Positions 8,627 through 17,090 are shown, counted from the first letter of the stretch. The stretch is 51,369 bases of DNA from Clostridiales bacterium (GCA_004555155.1 SFJH01000019.1:1-51369); one strand, 5' to 3'. A program made the numbers and translations. Notes: generated by a model from the letters alone, not told the origin.

Positions 8627-9480
8627 ATGAAAATCGGATTCAACGAGGGCTGTGATCGCTACTGCGCGAATCACACCGTATTGGACGATCTGGAATACTG
8701 CGAAAAGTACGGCTTCGACTACATCGACATCCAGTCCGAATGTCTGGATCGCGACCTGGCGGCGGGCAAGTGCACGCTGGAACAGCTGGGCGAATGGTTC
8801 AGCACCCACCATTTGAAGATGCTCTCCTACAACGCGCTGTGCGGCTTCAACATGAAGTCCACGCAGGCGGAAAAGAACGCCGTGCTGGCCGAGCTGGACG
8901 AGATTGTCCGCCGCTGCGGCATTCTCGGCTGCAGCATGATCGTGGTCGTGCCCACCCAGTTCACGCCACCCGCAGCGAGATCCGCGCCGACGCGGTCGAG
9001 GTGCTCCGGGAGATGCTCAAGCACGTGGAGCCCCACGGCATTCGCCTGTCGCTGGAGTTCTGCGGCTGCCCCGGCATGACCATCAACCGCTTCGAGGACG
9101 CCTATGCCATCGTGCAGGCGGTGGATTCGCCGCTGGTGGGCGTGACGCTGGATCAGTACCACTTCCACGCCATGGCTTCCGGCTGGGATGCGCTGGAGCA
9201 GGCCGACGGCAAAAAGATCTTCATCTGGCACCTGAACGACATGGAGGACGTGCCCTGCGGCGCGGCCTACAACACCGACGAAAAGCGTCTCTGGCCCGGC
9301 GATCCCCGCGGCTGCCTGGAGCATGCGCGCTATGCCGATGCGCTGAAAAAGGTCGGCTTCGAAGGCGGCGTGTGCACCATGGAGGTCTTCCGCCCGGATT
9401 ACTACGCGCTCTCTCAGGAAGAGAACGTCCGAACCGCCGCGGAATCCACCCGCGCTCATGTGAAGAAGTACTGGGGCTGA
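8627..9480 (+). pseudogene. Sugar phosphate isomerase/epimerase (AP endonuclease-2 fold), frameshifted
   Basis: A TIM-barrel isomerase/epimerase gene split over two frames. The first part (from MKIGFNEGCDRY) stays in frame to about 8963, ending VVVPTQFT. The rest (TRSEIRADAVEVLREML ... THVKKYWG-like end) is in the frame one base earlier, so one base is missing near 8963-8966; a G in ACGCCACC would restore F-T-A-T-R-S. The second part carries the expected LSLEFCGCPG, GVTLDQYHFH and FIWHLNDME motifs with metal ligands (Glu, Asp, His). About 284 aa if repaired, normal for the family. Promoter and ribosome site are intact, so a sequencing error is as likely as a recent mutation. Confidence 0.8.
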
Positions 9481-9531
9481 GCCGCTCCATCCCTTTCGGA
9501 GGAGCCCGCTTCCGGATCTGCGCCGCATGCA

Positions 9532-9564
9532 GAAGCCGGCTGAACATCGCGTTCAGCCGGCTTC
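9532..9564. terminator. Bidirectional hairpin between convergent genes
   Basis: A 14-bp perfect stem (9532-9545 with 9551-9564), loop ATCGC, between the stop of the isomerase gene and the stop of the GH3 gene on the other strand. T tracts are poor on both sides, so its strength rests on the stem. Confidence 0.7.
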
Positions 9565-9576
9565 AATTCTTCCATG

Positions 9577-11652
9577 TCATCCGATGCGGATGCACTTTTT
9601 CCCTGTCAGCGCTTCGCTCCGGGCGTCAGGCTGGTTAAAGCCGCACCACAGCGCGTACTTTCCGCTGCCCGGGACGCGCGCGCCCGAATCGTCGACCACC
9701 GTATAGGTCTGCTCGGACAAAGCGATTTCCACGATCCTCTCCTCGCCCGCCGCGAGCTGCACGCGCTCAAAGCCGCACAGCGCGGGATGGCGCGGCGCAA
9801 AGGCGCTCTCCTCATCCCGGACGTAGATCTGCAGCACTTCCGCCGCGTCGAAGTCCGATTCATTCTTTACGCGGGCGCGCACGGTCCTGCCGTCCTCCGA
9901 ACGCTCCGCATCCAGCAGACGGACGTCCGCGTAGCTCAGCCCGTAGCCGAAGGGATACAGCGGCTCGCCCTGATAGTATCGATAGGTACGGTTTTCCATG
10001 CTGTAATCGGTAAACGCGGGCAGATCATCGGCGCTTCGGTAGAAGGTCACCGGCAGCTTGCCCGAAGGCGACACGCGGCCGAACAGCACGTCAGCGATGG
10101 CCCAGCCGCCGCGCGCGCCGGGGTACCAGCCCTGCAGCACCGCGGCGCAGTGGGCATCGGCATAGCGCAGATCCATGGCGCTGCCGGTCATCAGCACCAG
10201 CACCACGGGCTTCCCGACCTCGCAGACCTTCTCCATCAGCAGCTGCTGCACGGCAGGCAGCGCCAGGGTTTCCTTGTCGCCGGTAGCGTCGCCCTCCTCG
10301 CCCTCCAGTGTCTCGTCCAGGCCCAGGAACAGCAGCACCACGTCGCTCTGCGCCGCCACAGCCTGCGCCTCGGCAATGCGGTCGTTCGCGGCCGCAAGGC
10401 TCTCGCCGCGATCGCGCAGCAGCTCGCATCCCCTGGCATAGAGCACGCGGAAGCCCTGACGGTCCGCCTCCGCCCACAGGCCGTCCAGCGGCGTAACGCT
10501 CCGGTCGGGCGTTCCATGGTAGTTGCCGAGGAGCGCCGTGCGGTTATCGGCATTGGGGCCGATGACGCCCACGGTCTTCACGTCTTTCAGCGGAAGAATT
10601 CCGTCGTTCTTCAGCAGCACGATGCTCTCCCGCGCCGCGTCCAGCGCAGCAGCGATATGCTCGGGACAGCACACCTTCTCGTATCCAATCCGGTTGAAGG
10701 AGCAATCGGGGTCGAACAGGCCCAGGCGCAGCCGCGTGCGCATCACATGCTCGGCGCAAGCGGTGATCTCCTCCTCGCTGACCAGGCCGTTCTCCACCGC
10801 CGCGACGGCATACGGATAGGCTCCGCCGCAGTTCAGATCGCACCCGCTGCGCAGCGCCAGCGCCGCCGACTCCAGCACATTGTCCGTGACCTTGTGGTGC
10901 ATGTGGAAGTCCATGATGGCTCCGCAGTCCGAGGTGATATAGCCGTCAAACGCCCATTTGCCCCGCACGATCTCCTTGAACAGGAACGGGCTGCCGCAGC
11001 ACGGTTCGCCGTACAGGCGGTTGTACGCGCCCATCACGCCCTCGACCTTCGCCTTCGTCACCAGCTTTTCAAACGCCGGCAGATAGGTCTCCCACAGATC
11101 CTTTTTGCTGACCTCCACGTCGAATGCATGGCGCAGGCTCTCAGGGCCGGAATGTACCGCCAGATGCTTGGCGCAGGCCGCCGCCTTCAGATAGCCCTTT
11201 TCGTCCTTCTGCTGCACGGCCTCGACGAAAGCCTCGCCCAGCTCGCCGGTGAGATAGGGATCCTCGCCGTAGGTCTCATGGCCGCGGCCCCAGCGTGGAT
11301 CCCGGAAGATGTTCACGTTGGGCGACCAGAAGGTCAGTCCCTTGTAGATGTCCCGGTCGCCCCGGGCAGACTGCGCGTTGTACTTCGCGCGGCCCTCCGT
11401 AGCGATCACATCGCCGACCTTTGTCATCAGCTTCCGGTCGAAGGCCGCCGCCAGCGCAATGGCCTGGGGAAACACCGTCGCCGTGCCCGCACGGGCCACG
11501 CCGTGCAGCGCCTCGTTCCACCAGTTATAGGCCGGAATGCCCAGCCGCGGAATGGCGGGCGCATCGAATCGCAGCATCGACGCCTTTTCCTCCAGCGTCA
11601 TCTGTGCCACCAGCTCGCGCGCCTGCTGTTCAAAAGTTCGCTCCTGATCCAT
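9577..11652 (-). CDS. Beta-glucosidase, glycoside hydrolase family 3
   Basis: 691 aa, without a signal peptide, so intracellular. The GH3 N-terminal barrel is seen in MTLEEKASMLRF, WNEALHGVARAG, TFWSPNVNIFRDPRWGRGHETYGEDPYL, KHLAVHSGPE and the nucleophile region GYITSDCGAI (Asp). The C-terminal alpha/beta domain (ESIVLLKNDGILPL, VGVIGPNAD) and a fibronectin III-like domain (YADVRL...VLQIYVRD) follow. It likely cleaves beta-glucosides, beta-xylosides or similar disaccharides. AAAGGAG fixes the start at 11652; the longer frame from 11757 lacks a ribosome site and crosses the promoter. Confidence 0.92.
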   Translation of the reverse strand: MDQERTFEQQARELVAQMTLEEKASMLRFDAPAIPRLGIPAYNWWNEALHGVARAGTATVFPQAIALAAAFDRKLMTKVGDVIATEGRAKYNAQSARGDRDIYKGLTFWSPNVNIFRDPRWGRGHETYGEDPYLTGELGEAFVEAVQQKDEKGYLKAAACAKHLAVHSGPESLRHAFDVEVSKKDLWETYLPAFEKLVTKAKVEGVMGAYNRLYGEPCCGSPFLFKEIVRGKWAFDGYITSDCGAIMDFHMHHKVTDNVLESAALALRSGCDLNCGGAYPYAVAAVENGLVSEEEITACAEHVMRTRLRLGLFDPDCSFNRIGYEKVCCPEHIAAALDAARESIVLLKNDGILPLKDVKTVGVIGPNADNRTALLGNYHGTPDRSVTPLDGLWAEADRQGFRVLYARGCELLRDRGESLAAANDRIAEAQAVAAQSDVVLLFLGLDETLEGEEGDATGDKETLALPAVQQLLMEKVCEVGKPVVLVLMTGSAMDLRYADAHCAAVLQGWYPGARGGWAIADVLFGRVSPSGKLPVTFYRSADDLPAFTDYSMENRTYRYYQGEPLYPFGYGLSYADVRLLDAERSEDGRTVRARVKNESDFDAAEVLQIYVRDEESAFAPRHPALCGFERVQLAAGEERIVEIALSEQTYTVVDDSGARVPGSGKYALWCGFNQPDARSEALTGKKCIRIG

Positions 11653-11688
11653 CGTATCTCTTCTCCTTTGCGCAATATCGCTGCTTTC

Positions 11689-11717
11689 ATTATACCAGTT
11701 TTCATCCTTCCCTTCAA
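11689..11717 (-). promoter_or_regulatory. Predicted promoter of the GH3 gene
   Basis: On the minus strand, TTGAAG (11717-11712) and a perfect TATAAT (11694-11689) with a 17-base spacer. It is back to back with the macrodomain gene promoter. Confidence 0.75.
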
Positions 11718-11722
11718 GCGAA

Positions 11723-11751
11723 TGGACAAAATCCGTTCCGGATGCTATAAT
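11723..11751 (+). promoter_or_regulatory. Predicted promoter of the macrodomain gene
   Basis: TGGACA at 11723-11728 and TATAAT at 11746-11751 with a 17-base spacer. Only 5 bases separate its -35 from the -35 of the opposing GH3 promoter, so one regulator could control both. Confidence 0.8.
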
Positions 11752-11782
11752 ATTCATAAAACCAGCTCAGGAGGCGATATAC

Positions 11783-12853
11783 GTGCCCCTTCAGATTGTC
11801 CGCAACAACATCGTAAAAATGCCCGTTGACGCGATTGTCAACGCCGCGAATGCTCATCTGCTGGCCGGCGGCGGCGTCTGCGGCGCGATTTTCAGCGCCG
11901 CCGGCGAAGCGGAGCTTCAGCGCGCCTGCGATCAAATCGGCGGATGTCCCACCGGACAGGCGGTCATCACGCCCGGCTTTGCCCTTCAGGCGAAGTGGAT
12001 CATACACGCCGTAGGCCCGGTCTGGCACGGCGGCCATTGCGGCGAAGAAGCGCTGCTTCGCTCCGCCTACACCAGCTCTCTGGCGCTCGCCAGCAAGCAC
12101 CGCCTGAAATCCATCGCCTTCCCGCTGATTTCCTCCGGCATCTATGGCTATCCCAAGGATCAGGCGCTGAAGGTGGCGATGTCTGCCATTCAGGATTACC
12201 TGCTGGCCGGAGAGGAAATGGACGTCTATCTGGTCGTGTTCGATTCCCGCGCCTTCCAGCTGTCCGAGGCGCTGTCCCAGAGCGTGCAGAGTTACATCGA
12301 CGAGCACTACGTCCGCGAAATCGAGCGCACCGATACCTACCGCATCCGCCAGCAGGCGGAATTTCTGGAATCCTTCGAATCCTCCCAACCCTCCGACGAC
12401 TTCGAATTCCCCATGCCCCGCGCTGTACCGCAGGCCCCCGCCAGCGCGTCCGATCCCTTTCAGAAAGACGGCCTGCGCGCATTGAAGGAGCTGCTGTCCC
12501 GCCGCCGCGAGGAGACGTTTGCCGACATGCTGCTGCGGCTGATCGACGAGAAGGGGTTTGCAAAGGACAGCATCGTCTATAAGCGCGCCAATCTGGAACG
12601 CTCCGTTTTTTCCAAGCTGCGTTCCGGCAAGTGCGCGCCGTCGAAATCCACCGCCATCGCGCTGGCCGTGGCGCTGGAGCTGAACATGGATCAGGCCCGC
12701 GATCTGCTGGCCCGCGCGGGCTATGCCCTCTCGCCCAGCAGTCTGAGCGACGTCATTGTGTCGTATTTTATTGAAAACGGCTGGTACGACATTCTGGAAA
12801 TCAACGCCGTGCTGTTCGAATACAATCTGCCCTGTCTGGGCGCAAAGGACTGA
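11783..12853 (+). CDS. Macrodomain protein with C-terminal XRE-like HTH domain
   Basis: 356 aa, GTG start after CAGGAGG. Residues 1-170 form a macrodomain (ADP-ribose binding or O-acetyl-ADP-ribose deacetylase type): DAIVNAANAHLLAGGGVCGAIF, TGQAVITPGF, IIHAVGP, SIAFPLISSGIYGYP. A linker of about 60 residues leads to a C-terminal part (from about 241) with a helix-turn-helix-like core, SIVYKRANLERSVFSKLRSG then SKSTAIALAVALEL, which looks like an XRE-type DNA-binding unit. The fusion suggests sensing of ADP-ribose or its derivatives coupled to DNA or protein binding; this is inference. A vWA protein and the peroxide-stress gene yaaA follow. Confidence 0.82.
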   Translation: MPLQIVRNNIVKMPVDAIVNAANAHLLAGGGVCGAIFSAAGEAELQRACDQIGGCPTGQAVITPGFALQAKWIIHAVGPVWHGGHCGEEALLRSAYTSSLALASKHRLKSIAFPLISSGIYGYPKDQALKVAMSAIQDYLLAGEEMDVYLVVFDSRAFQLSEALSQSVQSYIDEHYVREIERTDTYRIRQQAEFLESFESSQPSDDFEFPMPRAVPQAPASASDPFQKDGLRALKELLSRRREETFADMLLRLIDEKGFAKDSIVYKRANLERSVFSKLRSGKCAPSKSTAIALAVALELNMDQARDLLARAGYALSPSSLSDVIVSYFIENGWYDILEINAVLFEYNLPCLGAKD

Positions 12854-12930
12854 ATTGTCGCTTGTGAAGCAACCTTTTGGCCGGGCAAACGTGGTATCCT
12901 GAATCCATCAACGAAAGGGAGGATACCAAC

Positions 12931-13584
12931 ATGAAAAACAATCTGACTGAGCTGGTCTTCATCCTCGACCGCAGCGGCTCCATGTCCGGTCTGGAATCCG
13001 ACACCATCGGCGGCTTCAACGCCATGCTGGACAAGCAGCGCAAGGAGGCGGGCGACGCGCTCATCACCACCGTGCTGTTCGACAACCGCATCGAGCTTCT
13101 CCACGACCGCCTTCCGCTGAGCGTCGTCGCAAACATCACCAATCAGGACTATTTCGTCCGCGGCAGCACCGCGCTGCTGGACGCCATCGGCATGGCCATT
13201 CAGAAGACGGTGCAGGCCCACATCCACACCGCCGAGGCCCATCGCCCCGCCAAGACGATGTTCGTGATCATCACCGACGGCATGGAAAACGCCAGCCGCG
13301 AGTATCGCTATGAACAGATCCAGCGCCTGATCGAAAAGGAGAAGGCCTACGGCTGGGAGTTCCTGTTCCTCGGCGCAAACATCGACGCCATCGGCGCCGC
13401 ATCCCGCATCGGCATCCGCGCCGACCGCGCGGTCAACTACCACGCCGACTCCGAGGGCACCCAGCTGAACTACGACGTTGTCAGCGAAACCGTCAGCTCC
13501 TTCCGCGCCTGCCAGCCCATCGCAGACGACTGGAAGAGCCGCATCGACGAGGACTATCACCGCCGCAAGCATCATCAGAGGTAA
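12931..13584 (+). CDS. von Willebrand factor type A domain protein
   Basis: 217 aa, essentially one vWA domain. The MIDAS metal site is complete: DRSGSMSG near the N-terminus, the Thr of RGSTALLDA and the Asp of IITDGMEN. There is no signal peptide or membrane segment, so it acts in the cytoplasm, probably binding a protein partner in a metal-dependent way. It resembles the small vWA proteins found near stress and tellurium-type genes. GGGAGG at 12917-12922 sets the ATG. yaaA begins 6 bases after its stop, indicating one transcript. Confidence 0.85.
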   Translation: MKNNLTELVFILDRSGSMSGLESDTIGGFNAMLDKQRKEAGDALITTVLFDNRIELLHDRLPLSVVANITNQDYFVRGSTALLDAIGMAIQKTVQAHIHTAEAHRPAKTMFVIITDGMENASREYRYEQIQRLIEKEKAYGWEFLFLGANIDAIGAASRIGIRADRAVNYHADSEGTQLNYDVVSETVSSFRACQPIADDWKSRIDEDYHRRKHHQR

Positions 13585-13590
13585 TCCGAC

Positions 13591-14373
13591 ATGCGAATGA
13601 TCATCGCTCCTGCCAAACGCATGCGCACGGACGCCGACGGGCTTTCACCCGCCGGCGTTCCCGCGCTGCTGCACCGCACCCGCCGCCTGCTGGAAGCGCT
13701 GCGCGCCATGGATCTTCCGGCGCTGCAGAGACTGCTGGCCTGCAGCGCGGACATCGCCCGCCTGAACTACGAGCGATTTCAGTCCATGAATCTCGACCGG
13801 GCCGACACGCCGGCCATTCTCGCATACGACGGCATCCAATACCAGTATATGGCCCCGCAGGTGTTCGACCGATCCTGTCTGGACTATGTGCAGGCGCATC
13901 TGCGCATCCTCTCCGGCTTTTACGGCGTGCTGCGTCCGCTGGATGCCGTAGTACCCTACCGCCTGGAGATGCAGGCCAAGTTGGCGCTGGACGGCTGTCG
14001 GAACCTCTACCAGTTCTGGGGCGACTCCCTCGCGCAGCGCGTCACGGAGAGCGACAACGCGCTGCTCAACCTCGCCTCGGAGGAATATGCCAAAGCCGTG
14101 CGCCGGCATCTGCCGAACGGCGTGCGGTGGATCGACTGCATCTTCGGCGAGCTGGAGGAGAGCTCCGTGCGCGAAAAGGGCGTCTATGTGAAGATGGCCC
14201 GCGGCGAAGCCGTGCGCTTTCTGGCGGAGAACCAGCTCCAATCACCGGACGACCTGCGCGCCTTCGACCGTCTCGGCTTCTCGTGGAGCAAAGCGCATTC
14301 CGATGAGAATCGCTTTGTCTTCCTGATGCGCGGCAGGAAGCATGAAATCCCGGAATCAGAATCCGCGCCATGA
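13591..14373 (+). CDS. yaaA: Peroxide stress protein YaaA (UPF0246)
   Basis: 260 aa, full family length. In Escherichia coli YaaA lowers free intracellular iron under hydrogen peroxide stress and binds DNA. Recognisable blocks are MIIAPAKRM at the N-terminus, NYERFQSM, PAILAYDGIQYQYM, LRILSGFYGVLRPLDAVVPYRLEMQ, NLASEEYAKAV and KMARGEAVRFLAEN. It follows the vWA gene with a short gap and no terminator between them, so macrodomain, vWA and YaaA may be a stress cluster (inference). Confidence 0.93.
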   Translation: MRMIIAPAKRMRTDADGLSPAGVPALLHRTRRLLEALRAMDLPALQRLLACSADIARLNYERFQSMNLDRADTPAILAYDGIQYQYMAPQVFDRSCLDYVQAHLRILSGFYGVLRPLDAVVPYRLEMQAKLALDGCRNLYQFWGDSLAQRVTESDNALLNLASEEYAKAVRRHLPNGVRWIDCIFGELEESSVREKGVYVKMARGEAVRFLAENQLQSPDDLRAFDRLGFSWSKAHSDENRFVFLMRGRKHEIPESESAP

Positions 14374-14399
14374 CGGCGCGCCGCAATTCCATCATACAC

Positions 14400-14434
14400 A
14401 AGCGCCCTGTGAACCATTCGTTCGCAGGGCGCTT
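14400..14434. terminator. Bidirectional terminator between yaaA and cobA-hemD
   Basis: A 10-bp perfect stem (14400-14409 with 14425-14434) that extends inward by about five more pairs around loop CATTC. It lies between two convergent stop codons. Confidence 0.78.
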
Positions 14435-14442
14435 CAACCCAT

Positions 14443-15807
14443 TCAGTTTCGCATCTGCCACAGCGCTTCCATGCGCTTCGCCACGGATTCCAGCGTGGGC
14501 TCGTCCGCCTGAAAGACATTCAGCCCCAGATTCCGGGCCGCTTCCGCCGTCTGAGGGCCGATGCAGACGGCGCGCAGACCGCCGGGATCCCGATGGCTCA
14601 TGCTGTGCCGGAAGGCCTCCACGCCGCTGAGCGTCGTGAACGCCACAAAGTCCGCGCCGATCTCCCCGTCCATCGGGGGCGGCAGGATCCTTCTCCACAC
14701 AGCGATCCCCGCTTCTCCCTCGCGGCAGAGCCGCACCGACGGCCAATCGCCGTCCGGCGCATCCGGCCGCAGGCCGAAATTGAGAAGCGCCCGCGCCGCA
14801 CCTTCGCTTTCGCAAACGAGCGCATAGCGCGCCAGCGCACGTATGTCCGCGCCCGTGCGCTTCATCTGCTCCAGCAGCGCCTCCACCGCGTAGCCATCCG
14901 GCAGCAGCAGGTTCACCGGCGGCTCCGGCAGTTCAAACGTCAGCGCCTCCGTGCGCGCGGCGGGCAGTTCCACCACCCGCGCGCCGACGGCGCGCAGCCG
15001 CTCCGCCAGCCGATGGCTGTCCTCCCGAGGCCGGGCGACCAGCACCCGCGCGCCCTTCAGCGGCAGCCGGTCGAACCAGTCCATCCGCTCCGAAAGCTCG
15101 CACACGCGGCCGACAATGAAGATCGCAGGAGACTGCACGTTCTCGCGCACCACGCACGCGGCCGCGTCGCCCACTGTGGTGATCAACTTGCGCTGCTCAG
15201 GTCTCGTGCCGTTTTCCACGATCGCGCAGCGATGCTCCGGCGGCAGGCCCGCGTCGATCAGTCCCCGTCCAATCTCGCCGAAGGTCGCCACGGACATCAG
15301 GAAGATCAGCGTGCCGTTGAGCCTTGCCAGCGCTTCATAATCCAGATCCAGCCGCTCATTGCGGCGGCGATGGCCGGTAATGATATGTACGGACGCGCAA
15401 AAATCCCGATGCGTCGCGGGAATGCCCGCATAAGCAGCCGCAGCCAGCGCGGACGTGATGCCCGGCACCACCTCAAAGTCGACGCCATGCTCCGACAGCA
15501 GCTCGAGCTCCTCGCCGCCGCGGCCAAACACGAAGCAGTCGCCGCCCTTCAGCCGCACCACACGCTTGCCCGCCTGCGCTTTTTCCAGCAGGATCCGATT
15601 GATCTCGTGCTGCGGCACCGGATGATCTCCGGCGTTCTTGCCCACATCGATCTTCTCCGCCCCTGCGGGAATCGCTTCCAGAATTCCGGCGTCCACCAGG
15701 CGATCGAACACCACGACCTCCGCCTGCTCCAGCGCCCGCCGTCCCTTGACCGTCATCAGCCCCGCGTCTCCAGGACCCGCGCCCACCAGAATGACCTTGC
15801 CGCCCAT
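14443..15807 (-). CDS. cobA-hemD: Uroporphyrinogen-III C-methyltransferase / uroporphyrinogen-III synthase fusion
   Basis: 454 aa bifunctional enzyme. Residues 1 to about 240 are the SAM-dependent CobA/SUMT domain: VILVGAGPGDAGLMTVKG, VVFDRLV, VRLKGGDCFVFGRGGEE, VVPGITSALAAAAYAGIP and TLIFLMSVATF. The rest is the HemD domain that closes and inverts hydroxymethylbilane, ending with the TLSGVEAF and CIGPQTAEAA blocks. Together they give precorrin-2 for siroheme or cobalamin. This CobA-HemD fusion is common in Clostridia. No other tetrapyrrole gene lies nearby, which is unusual. Confidence 0.93.
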   Translation of the reverse strand: MGGKVILVGAGPGDAGLMTVKGRRALEQAEVVVFDRLVDAGILEAIPAGAEKIDVGKNAGDHPVPQHEINRILLEKAQAGKRVVRLKGGDCFVFGRGGEELELLSEHGVDFEVVPGITSALAAAAYAGIPATHRDFCASVHIITGHRRRNERLDLDYEALARLNGTLIFLMSVATFGEIGRGLIDAGLPPEHRCAIVENGTRPEQRKLITTVGDAAACVVRENVQSPAIFIVGRVCELSERMDWFDRLPLKGARVLVARPREDSHRLAERLRAVGARVVELPAARTEALTFELPEPPVNLLLPDGYAVEALLEQMKRTGADIRALARYALVCESEGAARALLNFGLRPDAPDGDWPSVRLCREGEAGIAVWRRILPPPMDGEIGADFVAFTTLSGVEAFRHSMSHRDPGGLRAVCIGPQTAEAARNLGLNVFQADEPTLESVAKRMEALWQMRN

Positions 15808-15859
15808 ATCTCACCGCTCCCTTATGTAGGAGGCGCGCCGCCTCCGGATCATCCGTCTC

Positions 15860-15888
15860 ATTATAGCAGATTTTTCCACGGATGTCAC
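15860..15888 (-). promoter_or_regulatory. Predicted promoter of cobA-hemD
   Basis: On the minus strand GTGACA (15888-15883), 17-base spacer and TATAAT (15865-15860). The -35 overlaps the stop codon region of the 59-aa gene upstream. Confidence 0.72.
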
Positions 15889-16064
15889 TTCTTTTTGCGG
15901 CGCGGTCTGGCCGCCTTGTGAATGGCGTACAGCGCCGCGGCATTCACATTCTGCTCCTCGTCTCCGGGCAAAGCCGGCATCAGCCCGGTGCACTCCGTCA
16001 GCGACGCGACATTCTCCACCTCGCGGAACGGCTCCCGCTCGTCCTTCATGCGCTCATCCTTCAT
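15885..16064 (-). CDS. Small conserved hypothetical protein (59 aa)
   Basis: A 59-aa hydrophilic protein with two MKDER repeats at the start, the central motif ENVASLTECTGLMPALP and a basic tail ending ARPRRKKK. From memory, short proteins with an ENVAS-(x)-TECTGLMP core recur in Clostridia, but no function is known to me. The ATG at 16064 is chosen because GAGGAGGT lies just upstream on the same strand; a longer start at 16085 has no ribosome site. No membrane segment. It ends only 20 bases before the cobA-hemD -10 element. Confidence 0.65.
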   Translation of the reverse strand: MKDERMKDEREPFREVENVASLTECTGLMPALPGDEEQNVNAAALYAIHKAARPRRKKK

Positions 16065-16198
16065 CTGCTCCACCTCCTCGGCCATAGTGTTTGCGCAGAT
16101 TTGTCTTTGATTCCGCCATATTCCGCCGGAAAATGCACAAAATCCCAACAACGGCTGGACTTCTTCGCGAACTGCGTTCTTTTTCGGCCGGTGCGTGC

Positions 16199-16204
16199 TA
16201 TAAT
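16199..16204 (+). promoter_or_regulatory. -10 element upstream of the zinc-ribbon membrane protein
   Basis: A perfect TATAAT 46 bases before the start at 16250. No convincing -35 is visible at the right distance. Confidence 0.5.
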
Positions 16205-16249
16205 GTCCTCGAATTGCGCCCGCGACCCGCGGGCATGGGAGTGAATGGC

Positions 16250-16993
16250 ATGAAAATGGACCTGAGCTGTCCCATCGAACTGCACGGCTATGCGCTTTCC
16301 TTTTCCGGCTCCGGGGTACAGGCATCCGTGCGCCTGTACAATCTTTCGAACCGACGCATCGCGTCCTTTGAGGCTGTGGCCAAATGGCGAAGCAGCGCCG
16401 CCGGACGCAGCGTTGCCGCGCCCTTCTGCGCTGAACGGCTGCGCGCAGGCGGTGCGTCTGAATTCACGCTTTCGCTGTCCACGGCGCGCCTGCCGGAGGC
16501 CGATCAGCTCGAGCTGGTCTTCACCTCGGTGCGCTTCGAGGACGGCGGCCCGGACTGGCGCGCAGGCCACGGGCAGATCGTGGAGGTCGCTCCGCCGGCT
16601 CCCATCCCGTCGGACGAGCTCGGCAGGCTCAGGAGCGCCGCCGGGCGCGACGCCATCTGCTATCCGCAGCAGGACGCAGACACATGGCGCTGTGTATGCG
16701 GGCGCGTCAACGCGCAGACGGACGGCGTCTGCGCGCGCTGCCGCCGCGACCGGAGCTCCGCTCTCGGCCATACGCCGGAGAGCGTCCGCGCCGACGCATC
16801 GCAGCCGACCGGGGACGAGGCGATCGCCGAGCTTCAGAACCGCTTTTTCCGCCAGCGCGCACGGCTGCTTCGCCGCACCGTCGCCATGGCCGTGGTCGCG
16901 CTCGCGCTGACCGTTCTGCTGGTGCTGGGCGGCGCGCCCGCCGTCGACCCCGACGCCGCTGCGAGCGCCGCCTCCGTCGAGACCGGCTCCTGA
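16250..16993 (+). CDS. Membrane-anchored protein with zinc ribbon (unknown function)
   Basis: 247 aa. Residues 1-115 look like a beta-sandwich (alternating hydrophobic strands such as YALSFSGSGVQASVRLYNL). A four-cysteine zinc ribbon follows: Cys148 and Cys150 (WRCVCG), Cys161 and Cys164 (CARC). A single hydrophobic helix at about 210-228 near the C-terminus gives a tail anchor with the bulk in the cytoplasm. The start at 16250 is preferred because GGGAG lies 8 bases upstream. I recognise the architecture but not a named family; relatives occur singly in Clostridia. A hairpin terminator follows. Confidence 0.68.
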   Translation: MKMDLSCPIELHGYALSFSGSGVQASVRLYNLSNRRIASFEAVAKWRSSAAGRSVAAPFCAERLRAGGASEFTLSLSTARLPEADQLELVFTSVRFEDGGPDWRAGHGQIVEVAPPAPIPSDELGRLRSAAGRDAICYPQQDADTWRCVCGRVNAQTDGVCARCRRDRSSALGHTPESVRADASQPTGDEAIAELQNRFFRQRARLLRRTVAMAVVALALTVLLVLGGAPAVDPDAAASAASVETGS

Positions 16994-17025
16994 ATCCGCC
17001 GCCACTCCGCCTGACAGTCCTGCTC

Positions 17026-17050
17026 CCCCGGCCAAACGTCGGGGATTTTT
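17026..17050 (+). terminator. Terminator before the DNA methyltransferase
   Basis: A 7-bp stem (17026-17032 with 17038-17044, one G-T pair), loop CAAAC, then A and five T residues. Confidence 0.75.
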
Positions 17051-17061
17051 CGCGCGATCCC

Positions 17062-17090
17062 TTGTGGTCAACCGGAAAAGCTGGTATAAT
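17062..17090 (+). promoter_or_regulatory. Predicted promoter of the DNA methyltransferase
   Basis: TTGTGG at 17062-17067, 17-base spacer, perfect TATAAT at 17085-17090. GGAAGGAGG follows before the ATG at 17126. Confidence 0.75.

Noticed and set aside
9574..11829. A 751-codon plus-strand frame opposite the GH3 gene
   Set aside because: The minus strand encodes a complete GH3 enzyme with all motifs; this frame has no recognisable domain.
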